Assembly (NCBI GenBank): GCA_964352225.1 | Contig: CAYGRM010000172.1 | Coordinates: 1-13,588 of the forward strand | Direction of reading: 5' to 3' | Source of the DNA: CAJQQY01 sp964352225 | GTDB lineage: Bacteria; Bacteroidota; Bacteroidia; Chitinophagales; Saprospiraceae | DNA: 13,588 bases | Shown: in pieces, positions 7,893-13,507 of the stretch | How the letters are laid out: the number at the start of each line of letters is the position of its first letter | Position numbering within the stretch: the first letter of the stretch is position 1 | The notes under the pieces: generated by a model | Seen by the model: the letters and a program-made list of their open reading frames with translations, nothing else | Database searches by the model: none | What the model was told of the DNA's origin: nothing | Program-made: the position numbers and the translations under genes

Positions 7893-8040
7893 AACCCCTG
7901 CCCCCTAAAGGGGAACATAAATGGGTAGTTTATTTTTAAATAATAATTATTTAATTTTCATTTTAAGAGGCTGTTTAAACCTAATATTAAGAATTCGAAA
8001 GAACTATTAATAAATCGTTCCCCTGTAGGGGACAGGGGTT
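7893..8040. repeat. Composite inverted-repeat element (CCCCTAAAGGGG type), copy 2
   Basis: The left arm starting at 7893 (AACCCCTGCCCCCTAAAGG and on to about 7917) and the right arm 8016-8040 are inverted copies with a few mismatches to each other and to copy 1. As in copy 1, the left arm is followed by ATGGGTAGTTT and an AT-rich spacer (here about 100 bp). The element spans from the stop codon of the CurA-like gene (8042-8040) to 7 bp before the start of the quinone-reductase-like gene. The spacer differs clearly from copy 1, so the arms are better conserved than the middle. Confidence 0.85.
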
Positions 8041-9041
8041 TACTCTAAAACTTTTAATACTAACTTACCTTTTTTCTCTCCAGTAAATAAGCGTTCAAAA
8101 GTGCTGTGGAAATTCTCGATTCCTTCATACACATCTTCCTTACTTTTCAATTTTCCTTCTGCCATCCATTTCCCCATATTCATGGCTGCTTCTTTATACT
8201 TGGGTGCATAATCCATTACGACCATACCTTGCATCGTTGCTCGATTAACCAATAGAGACAAATAATTACTTGGGCCTTTAATGGCAGTTGTACTGTTATA
8301 TTGAGAGATGGCTCCACAGATGACCACTCGCGCATGCATTCGCAGGCGTGCCAAGGCAGCATCTAAAATATCCCCACCAACATTATCAAAATAAACATCT
8401 ATTCCTTTTGGACAATGTGTTTTAAGTCCAGATTGAACATTCTCATTTTTATAATCTATCGCAGCATCAAATCCTAACTCTTCTACTAAATATTTACATT
8501 TTTCAGCTCCCCCTGCAATTCCAACTACCGTACAACCTTTGATTTTAGCGATTTGACCTACCACACTTCCTACTGCCCCAGCAGCTCCAGAAACCACGAC
8601 TACATCGCCTTCTTTAATTTTCCCTACTTCCAATATTCCGAAATAAGCGGTCATTCCAGGCATGCCTAACGTACCGATATAAGTAGGCATTGGTGCTAGT
8701 TTGGTATCTACTGTATAGTACCCTTTGCCATCTGTTACAATATATTGTTGAACTCCTCCCCAACCAGTCACTACATCTCCTACTTTGAACGTAGGATGAT
8801 TATTTGCTTTAACAACTTCCCCGATCGAACCGGCTCTCATCACTTCTCCAATTTGTACCGGAGGAATATAGGATTTTACATCGCGCATCCAACCTCGCAT
8901 AGCAGGATCCAAAGAGATGAAATGGTTTTTAATCAAAACCTCGCCTTCTTTTAATTCTGGAATTGGGTTATTTTCCAAATTCCAAGTTTCTGCATCAGGC
9001 ATTCCTTGAGGTCGTTTTACTAACTTAAGTTGTTTATTCAT
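8040..9041 (-). CDS. NADP-dependent MDR oxidoreductase, CurA/prostaglandin reductase-like
   Basis: A protein of 333 aa belonging to the leukotriene B4 dehydrogenase/prostaglandin reductase/CurA branch of MDR enzymes, which reduce the C=C bond of alpha,beta-unsaturated ketones and aldehydes with NADPH. Family features: the opening KLVKRPQGMPDAETW, the block ISLDPAMRGWM (residues 42-52), LGMPGMTAYFGI, and the nucleotide loop SGAAGAVGSVVGQ (151-163), then IDVYFDNVGGDILDAAL and a C-terminal GKLVLKV. The length is normal. It is transcribed after the enoyl-CoA isomerase gene across a 95-bp gap with no terminator. The closest studied relative type is curcumin reductase, but the substrate here is unknown. 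Confidence 0.92.
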   Translation of the reverse strand: MNKQLKLVKRPQGMPDAETWNLENNPIPELKEGEVLIKNHFISLDPAMRGWMRDVKSYIPPVQIGEVMRAGSIGEVVKANNHPTFKVGDVVTGWGGVQQYIVTDGKGYYTVDTKLAPMPTYIGTLGMPGMTAYFGILEVGKIKEGDVVVVSGAAGAVGSVVGQIAKIKGCTVVGIAGGAEKCKYLVEELGFDAAIDYKNENVQSGLKTHCPKGIDVYFDNVGGDILDAALARLRMHARVVICGAISQYNSTTAIKGPSNYLSLLVNRATMQGMVVMDYAPKYKEAAMNMGKWMAEGKLKSKEDVYEGIENFHSTFERLFTGEKKGKLVLKVLE

Positions 9042-9136
9042 GATTTTTATTTTATTATTTAAATTGATTTTATATGATTTATTCGGTCGACGTTTTACGT
9101 TCTCTTATACAACTTCATTTAGAATAAAGGCTATTG

Positions 9137-9910
9137 TTATTTTACTTTTTTGGCAGCTAACATCGCTTTAAACATTTGCATTTTCATTCTTACTTCAGGA
9201 CTCCACCATACGGTTAGGGCTTCCTTTAATTCATCTTCACTTCTTTCTTTTAATTTTCCTAACCATTCACTTCTCAACTTTGTTTTAGTGTTTAACCAAA
9301 TATTTCTATCCGCTTGTAAGTAATGATTCATTCGTTGTTCAGCCCTTGGTAAAACTTCTTCCATTGGAACCACTTCATCTACCAAGTTTGCTTGTGCCGC
9401 TTCTTTAGTATTCAATAATTTTCCTTCCAATATATATCGGTAAGCCAAACTTTTTCCTAACCAAAATGAATAAGCTTCAATCAAATTAGTAGAAATTTGA
9501 ACATTGACGGCTACTTCGTTTAATCCGATTCCAAATTTTTCACCTTCGGCCATAATTCGATAATCAGCTGTGATCGCAATGACAGTTCCTCCTGCTGGAG
9601 AATGCCCCGTGATCGCACAAATAAAAGGTTTAGAAAATCTAGCCAACTCAATGTACATCATTCCGAATGCGATAAAAAACTCTCGCATCTTGGCTTCATC
9701 ATAATCATACAATTCGATCAAATCAAGCCCTGCCGAAAACACTCCAGTTCTCCCAGTCAAGATCACTCCTTGCACCGCATCATCTTCTTGCATTGACTTG
9801 AAAGTATTTCTAATTTCCTCTACCATTTGAAAGTTAATCGCATTTACTTTCGGGCGATTCATGGTGATTACCACGTAGTCTTTTTTTCTTTCTATCTCTA
9901 AATATTCCAT
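9137..9910 (-). CDS. Enoyl-CoA hydratase/isomerase (crotonase fold), probably delta3,delta2-enoyl-CoA isomerase-like
   Basis: A crotonase-superfamily protein of 257 aa. The oxyanion-hole segments are FSAGLDL (residues 58-64) and GHSPAGGT (102-109). Only one active-site Glu is evident, Glu132 in IGLNEV (128-133). That arrangement resembles mitochondrial delta3,delta2-enoyl-CoA isomerase (IGLNET) more than crotonase, which needs two Glu residues, so an isomerase moving double bonds in unsaturated acyl-CoA is preferred (inference). The start is set at the ATG at 9910 (MEYLEIERKKDYV). An in-frame ATG at 9994 would add 28 residues with no family match. It is probably the first gene of the leftward cluster and is divergent from the methyltransferase gene, with 150 bp between them. 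Confidence 0.88.
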   Translation of the reverse strand: MEYLEIERKKDYVVITMNRPKVNAINFQMVEEIRNTFKSMQEDDAVQGVILTGRTGVFSAGLDLIELYDYDEAKMREFFIAFGMMYIELARFSKPFICAITGHSPAGGTVIAITADYRIMAEGEKFGIGLNEVAVNVQISTNLIEAYSFWLGKSLAYRYILEGKLLNTKEAAQANLVDEVVPMEEVLPRAEQRMNHYLQADRNIWLNTKTKLRSEWLGKLKERSEDELKEALTVWWSPEVRMKMQMFKAMLAAKKVK

Positions 9911-10060
9911 GTTCTTTATTTTGGCTCTAATGTAGTTAATAATTGAAGGGGCACGGTATAACGAGTTTAATATTCTCAGCGATTGAGTGGTCACGTTTTC
10001 ATCTTAGGAAATTCATGTCTCCACAAATAAACAGATTCACAAAAAAAACTATCTTGCAAA

Positions 10061-10657
10061 ATGATATTTAAATACATTGAAAAGGGAATATCTATTGAAG
10101 ACGATGAGTTCGATGAGATCTATCCAGAGGATATTCGTCCGATGGCGTTTACTCATTTCACTCCCGTAGACATGGCGATCAAAGCTGCAAAATTTTTAGT
10201 GCAAAAACCTAGGACTCGAGTGTTAGATATAGGTTCGGGAGCGGGAAAATTTTGTATGATCGGTTCAGTTTGTACAGATGGTCATTTTACTGGCGTAGAA
10301 CAAAGGGATAACTTACATGAAATGGCGAAAAGGATTTATCAAAAATATCAACTAAAGAATATCAATTTTATCAATGCCAATATTAACCAAATTGACTTTA
10401 GTGATTACGATGCATTTTATTTTTTCAACCCTTTTTATGAAAACATTATTCAGTTTGAAAAAATAGATGATGCCGTAGAAGTAGAAACCAATCTCTATGC
10501 AGAGTATTCTAATTATGTCAAAAATCAATTAGACCAAATGCCCGTCGGAACTCGATTGGTTACTTTTTATAGCGCTTACGATGAAGTGCCAAAAAGTTAC
10601 CAATTGATCTCCAATAGTGATCGGCAAAAAATTTCCATGTGGAAGAAACAGGACTAG
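10061..10657 (+). CDS. Class I SAM-dependent methyltransferase
   Basis: A protein of 198 aa with a Rossmann-type methyltransferase core. Motif I is VLDIGSGAGKF (residues 54-64). The acidic end of strand 2 is GVEQ (78-81), the N-A-N segment at 105-107 follows, and the motif IV region is FFNPF (121-125). An N-terminal THFTPVDMAIKAA helix (31-43) precedes the core. The Asn-Pro-Phe motif IV resembles amino- or protein/RNA methyltransferases, but the acceptor cannot be told. No signal peptide is seen. It is 59 bp upstream of the PerM-like gene on the same strand and may share a transcript with it, though their functions are not obviously linked. The start is the first ATG in the frame. Confidence 0.85.
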   Translation: MIFKYIEKGISIEDDEFDEIYPEDIRPMAFTHFTPVDMAIKAAKFLVQKPRTRVLDIGSGAGKFCMIGSVCTDGHFTGVEQRDNLHEMAKRIYQKYQLKNINFINANINQIDFSDYDAFYFFNPFYENIIQFEKIDDAVEVETNLYAEYSNYVKNQLDQMPVGTRLVTFYSAYDEVPKSYQLISNSDRQKISMWKKQD

Positions 10658-10698
10658 CATTTATTCTAAATATAGTTAGACGCTGAACCTCATTAAAT

Positions 10699-10706
10699 TA
10701 AGTTTG
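10699..10706 (+). promoter_or_regulatory. Possible -7 promoter element just before the PerM-like gene
   Basis: TAAGTTTG fits TAnnTTTG, but it ends only 10 nt before the ATG at 10717, which would give an almost leaderless transcript. No -33 element is seen. It is reported as weak. Confidence 0.25.
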
Positions 10707-10716
10707 AAAAAATATC

Positions 10717-11748
10717 ATGAATACCCAAAACATTACCTACCTGCTCATCAGTTGCATTTCTTTAGTCATCATTTTAATATACGGACAAGCGATTCTTGTT
10801 CCTTTTATATTAGGCATGCTCCTGTGGTTTATTGGAAAAGAATTAGAATCCTTGCTTGAAAAAATAAGCTTTGTCAAAAAGAAATTTCCAAATTGGGTAA
10901 AACATATTTTATCATTTGGAATCATTTTAATCGTCCTCATTTTTATTACCAATATCCTAACCACCAATATTAATTCTTTGGCAAATTCTTTTCAGAAATA
11001 CGAACCTAACTTTGATGCGCTGATTTTCCAAATGGATCAATGGCTGGGGCTCGACACCAAATCCACCTTAAAAAATTACTCAGGCAATTTAGATTTTGGC
11101 AGCATCTTACAACTCCTTTTTTCCTCCATTTCAGACTTGATTAGCAATGGTTTTATGATTTTGCTTTATGCCGTATTTATATTGTTAGAAGATGCTAGTT
11201 TTAAACCAAAGCTAAAAGCTATTTTTGTTGGAACCAATAATGAAAAAAAAGTAGATGAGATGTTGGAAAAAATCAGGACGTCCATTTCTAGTTACTTTGG
11301 ATTGAAAACTTTACTGAGTTTAATTACGGGAAGTCTAAGTTATCTCGCGCTTCGGATCATCGGAGTTGATGCACCAGAGTTTTGGGCATTTCTAATTTTT
11401 ATATTGAATTTTATCCCCACCATTGGGTCGCTCATCGCCACCATTTTTCCTGCCATATTTTGTTTATTTCAGTTTGGAACATTTACCCCAAGCCTTTTGG
11501 TCTTAGGTATAGTGGGCACTATTCAAGTTGTCGTGGGGAATTTTCTAGAACCAAAAATTATGGGAAGCTCGATGAATATCAGTCCCTTGGTAACCATTCT
11601 TTCGCTATCCATTTGGGGAGCCATCTGGGGAATCATCGGAATGATATTGAGTGTGCCGATTACGGTAGTGACGATCATTATTTTTTCTCAATTTGAAAAA
11701 ACAAAACCCGTGGCGATCATGCTTTCGGAGAAGGGGGAGATTCAGTAG
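10717..11748 (+). CDS. AI-2E family (PerM-type) membrane transporter
   Basis: A polytopic inner-membrane protein of 343 aa. Hydrophobic segments lie near residues 5-35, 65-85, 135-155, 195-215, 220-250, 255-275 and 295-328, the usual PerM/AI-2E transporter pattern, with a soluble coil-like stretch between the first helices. The family signature in the second half is clear: FILNFIPTIGSLIAT, GNFLEPKIMGSSMNISPLV and SIWGAIWGIIGMILSVPI. Members export autoinducer-2 or act as ion/proton antiporters; the substrate here is not known. The last two codons, CAG TAG, belong to the heptamer repeat array that fills the gap to tpiA, so the C-terminal end (EIQ) may have been set by that repeat. Confidence 0.92.
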   Translation: MNTQNITYLLISCISLVIILIYGQAILVPFILGMLLWFIGKELESLLEKISFVKKKFPNWVKHILSFGIILIVLIFITNILTTNINSLANSFQKYEPNFDALIFQMDQWLGLDTKSTLKNYSGNLDFGSILQLLFSSISDLISNGFMILLYAVFILLEDASFKPKLKAIFVGTNNEKKVDEMLEKIRTSISSYFGLKTLLSLITGSLSYLALRIIGVDAPEFWAFLIFILNFIPTIGSLIATIFPAIFCLFQFGTFTPSLLVLGIVGTIQVVVGNFLEPKIMGSSMNISPLVTILSLSIWGAIWGIIGMILSVPITVVTIIIFSQFEKTKPVAIMLSEKGEIQ

Positions 11749-11816
11749 GCAGGTTTCAGTAGGCAGTAGGCAGTTGGCCTACTGCTAACTGCATACTGCT
11801 AACTGCATACTAACTA
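11743..11816. repeat. Head-to-head array of degenerate 7-bp repeats between convergent genes
   Basis: The left half repeats CAGTAGG-like heptamers (CAGTAGG, CAGGTTT, CAGTAGG, CAGTAGG, CAGTTGG). The right half repeats their complement (CTACTGC, TAACTGC, ATACTGC, TAACTGC, ATACTAAC). The halves meet at a perfect hairpin, GCAGTAGGC with GCCTACTGC around AGTTG (11763-11785 or thereabouts). The array includes the TAG stop of the PerM-like gene (11746-11748) and the TAG stop of tpiA (11816-11814). There is no T tract, so it is not a typical terminator. Confidence 0.85.
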
Positions 11817-12569
11817 CCTCGCTTTAATGATTTGAGAAAAATCCGTTGCATTTAAAGAAGCTCCTCCCACCAATCCACCATCGACATCAGGCTGAGAAAA
11901 AATCTCTTTCGCATTCGATGGCTTTACACTTCCACCATAAAGAATAGTAGTATCGTCAGCAATCTTTTCACCATATTTTCGAGCGATCATATTTCTAATT
12001 TTATCATGCATTTCTTGCGCTTGTTCAGGAGAGGCAGTTACTCCAGTTCCGATCGCCCAAATTGGTTCATAAGCGATCACTACTTTAGCAAAGTCTTTTT
12101 CGGACAAATGAAACAAACCTTCTCTCAATTGCTTCGAGACATGACGAGCATGGTTCCCAGCTTCTCGAACACTTAATGGCTCACCACAACAAAAGATAGG
12201 AAGTAATCCACTTTGCAAAACGGTATTCGTTTTTTGTGCCAACAAAGCATTGCCTTCTTTGAAGTATTGTCGTCTTTCACTATGCCCAAGAATCACATAT
12301 TTAACCCCTACAGACTTTAGCATTCCAACAGAAACCTCACCGGTAAAAGCACCACTTAATTCATTCGAACAATTTTGTGCAGCTACTTCGATTCCATCTG
12401 CGTCTTTTACGATATTAGCAATGGAATGTAAGTGAGTGAAGGGAGCTGCCATGATGACCAATGGATGATTGGCTTTTGATTTTTTCACAATGGCGTTAGC
12501 GAGTTTCTCTCCTTCTTTGAGAGTTGTATTCATTTTCCAGTTTCCTGCTACGATGAGTTGTCTTGACAT
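11814..12569 (-). CDS. tpiA: Triosephosphate isomerase
   Basis: A full-length TIM-barrel enzyme of 251 aa that interconverts dihydroxyacetone phosphate and glyceraldehyde 3-phosphate in glycolysis and gluconeogenesis; a cytoplasmic homodimer in the family. All catalytic elements are present: Asn10 and Lys12 in GNWKMN, His96 in VILGHSERR, Glu168 in AYEPIWAIGTG (with flexible loop 6 at about 169-176), and the phosphate-binding YGGSVKP (211-217) and GGLVGGASL (231-239). The start at 12569 (MSRQLIVAGNWK) fits the family. It is transcribed alone and converges on the PerM-like gene. A TAnnTTTG box lies about 33 bp upstream. Confidence 0.97.
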   Translation of the reverse strand: MSRQLIVAGNWKMNTTLKEGEKLANAIVKKSKANHPLVIMAAPFTHLHSIANIVKDADGIEVAAQNCSNELSGAFTGEVSVGMLKSVGVKYVILGHSERRQYFKEGNALLAQKTNTVLQSGLLPIFCCGEPLSVREAGNHARHVSKQLREGLFHLSEKDFAKVVIAYEPIWAIGTGVTASPEQAQEMHDKIRNMIARKYGEKIADDTTILYGGSVKPSNAKEIFSQPDVDGGLVGGASLNATDFSQIIKAR

Positions 12570-12601
12570 GATTTGATTTTTGATTAATAAAAATAGAAAT
12601 G

Positions 12602-12609
12602 CAAATGTA
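12602..12609 (-). promoter_or_regulatory. Putative -7 promoter element for tpiA
   Basis: Read leftward, TACATTTG fits TAnnTTTG and is followed by a C. It predicts a leader of about 25-30 nt before the tpiA ATG at 12569. A correctly spaced -33 element was not found. Confidence 0.5.
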
Positions 12610-12699
12610 GAAATTTTTCAAAATAAAATTTTCTCAATTAGAAATTATTCTGAATAGCTTCCATTGCTAGCTTAAATCCAAAATTGTAAATACCAAGGT

Positions 12700-12886
12700 G
12701 AAGAGAACCGACACTTGTTTGGTTTTTCCCATGGCATTGCGTGACAACCTTGAGAAGGGAGGTTGAAGTAGTACAGCCATTCACTTTAACTACTCTAACT
12801 AACCACCCTAGCCTTCCTTGGGAGTTCTCAAAATTCTCTCCTCAGGACTTGTCCATGTCCCCTATGGCACATAAGTACCCCGACCC
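12700..12886. other. GC-richer, structured non-coding segment of unknown nature
   Basis: This stretch is about 48% GC by count over 12721-12900, clearly above its AT-rich flanks, and no convincing gene covers it. Possible pairings include TTGAGAA (12750-12756) with TTCTCAA (12825-12831), enclosing GTTGAAGT (12762-12769) with ACTTTAAC (12783-12790); CAACCT with AGGTTG at 12745-12765; and CCAT-ATGG around GTCCCCT near 12853. A plus-strand frame stays open for about 68 codons up to 12909 but begins without a start codon and matches no family I know. It could be a structured RNA, the end of a decayed insertion element, or intron debris. Confidence 0.4.
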
Positions 12887-12888
12887 AA

Positions 12889-12920
12889 AAAAGCTGCTCG
12901 CCAAGCGGTGAACAACTTTT
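12889..12920 (-). terminator. Terminator-like hairpin
   Basis: A 14-bp imperfect stem (12889-12902 with 12907-12920) closes a 4-nt loop (GCTT read leftward) and runs into six T on the minus strand; TTTTATAAT follows on the plus strand. On the minus strand two of the odd pairs are G-U and one is A-C. On the plus strand there are two C-A mismatches and one G-U, so the leftward transcript folds better. No gene that it would end is evident on the right. Confidence 0.5.
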
Positions 12921-12981
12921 ATAATAATTCAAAACAGTCTCTAAGTATACTGATAAATATTGGTGAATGTTTTTTATATAA

Positions 12982-13011
12982 AACTACCTCGCAGTAAACT
13001 GACGAGGAGTT
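12982..13011. repeat. Small imperfect hairpin
   Basis: AACT-A-CCTCG-CAG pairs with CTG-A-CGAGG-AGTT around a TAAA loop, with one unpaired A on each side. It lies alone in AT-rich DNA, is not followed by a T tract, and has no assigned role. Confidence 0.5.
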
Positions 13012-13053
13012 AAAATTTCAGTTAAATACGAAAATAACCACTTACCGATTTTT

Positions 13054-13171
13054 TTTTAGACGCTGACTTTTTATGACTTTTTTTATGACCTTTTATGTTT
13101 AGCACTATTCTAACCATTTTTTGCTTGCAAAAAAAAACATCATAATGTCTTAAAAAAGTCAGCGTCTAAAA
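13054..13171. repeat. 118-bp MITE-like element with 19-bp perfect terminal inverted repeats
   Basis: TTTTAGACGCTGACTTTTT at 13054-13072 is matched exactly by its reverse complement at 13153-13171. The 80-bp interior has no ORF. It contains a decaying TTTTATGA repeat (about 13070-13100) and an inner palindrome TTTTTTGC-TT-GCAAAAAA. No transposase is nearby, and a target duplication cannot be fixed because the flanks are T/A-rich. It could instead be a large bidirectional hairpin. Confidence 0.65.
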
Positions 13172-13207
13172 TACTATTCCCTAATTACTATTCTACAGTT
13201 CTCTGCA

Positions 13208-13225
13208 CCCGATACAAGCATCGGG
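13208..13225. repeat. CCCGAT-ATCGGG palindrome
   Basis: CCCGAT and ATCGGG pair perfectly around ACAAGC, giving a small GC-rich hairpin typical of REP-like palindromes in Bacteroidota intergenic DNA. No T tract follows. Confidence 0.55.
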
Positions 13226-13252
13226 GAATTCTTTAGTTTAAAAATAGAATCT

Positions 13253-13507
13253 GTGAAGTATATGCGGAGCGTATGCAAAGGTTATTTTACTTCAAAACAA
13301 CCCTTGGAAAAACTATATAAAGCGAAGGTTGACTCAACTTTAGGCGTGGTTAAAGTAAAAAATTGGAAGGCTGATTCAACTTTTGGATTGATCAAGTTAA
13401 AAATAGGTAGGATGGACTCCCCTTTAGGTCAATGTCATTGCCATTTAGGTTTGGCTGAAGTAAATAAAAATGTAAAAAATCAGATGCTTATCCCGAATAG
13501 GTTCTAA
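13253..13507 (+). CDS. Doubtful small ORF with 14-residue repeats
   Basis: An 84-codon frame starting at GTG (13253), or at an ATG at 13262, with no recognised family. Its middle consists of three 14-residue units encoded by a 42-bp tandem repeat: KVDSTLGVVKVKNW, KADSTFGLIKLKIG and RMDSPLGQCHCHLG. The units keep the frame because 42 is a multiple of three. The weak start and the low-complexity, repeat-derived composition make translation uncertain, and the third unit contains a piece like the CCCCTTTAGG palindromes. It is listed so that the frame is recorded; it may be non-coding. The final 80 bp of the window after it hold only a 14-bp palindrome (AAATGAATTCATTT, 13506-13519). Confidence 0.25.
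   Translation: MKYMRSVCKGYFTSKQPLEKLYKAKVDSTLGVVKVKNWKADSTFGLIKLKIGRMDSPLGQCHCHLGLAEVNKNVKNQMLIPNRF
13325..13450 (+). repeat. 42-bp tandem repeat, three degenerate units
   Basis: Units begin at 13325 (AAGGTTGACTCAACTTTAGG), 13367 (AAGGCTGATTCAACTTTTGG) and 13409 (AGGATGGACTCCCCTTTAGG). The spacing is exactly 42 bp. Units 1 and 2 are the most alike; unit 3 diverges in its second half. Confidence 0.75.

Noticed and set aside
6301..8040. CRISPR array, because of regularly placed palindromes
   Set aside because: There are only two pairs, in inverted orientation, separated by genes; no direct repeat-spacer pattern and no cas gene.
9911..9994. 28-residue N-terminal extension of the enoyl-CoA isomerase
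   Set aside because: The extension does not resemble crotonase N-termini, and the ATG at 9910 gives the normal start and length.
11382..11696. 104-codon plus-strand ORF inside the PerM-like gene
   Set aside because: It overlaps the signature region of the AI-2E family protein in another frame; its composition is typical of an out-of-frame reading of hydrophobic codons.
11743..11816. Rho-independent terminator between the PerM-like gene and tpiA
   Set aside because: A stem is present, but no T tract follows on either strand, and the 7-bp periodicity explains the complementarity better.
12250..12435. Plus-strand 61-codon ORF in tpiA
   Set aside because: Opposite-strand shadow of a clear triosephosphate isomerase.
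12706..12909. Plus-strand open frame of about 68 codons in the GC-richer segment
   Set aside because: No start codon near its beginning, no family resemblance and no upstream promoter; the openness may reflect lower AT content.
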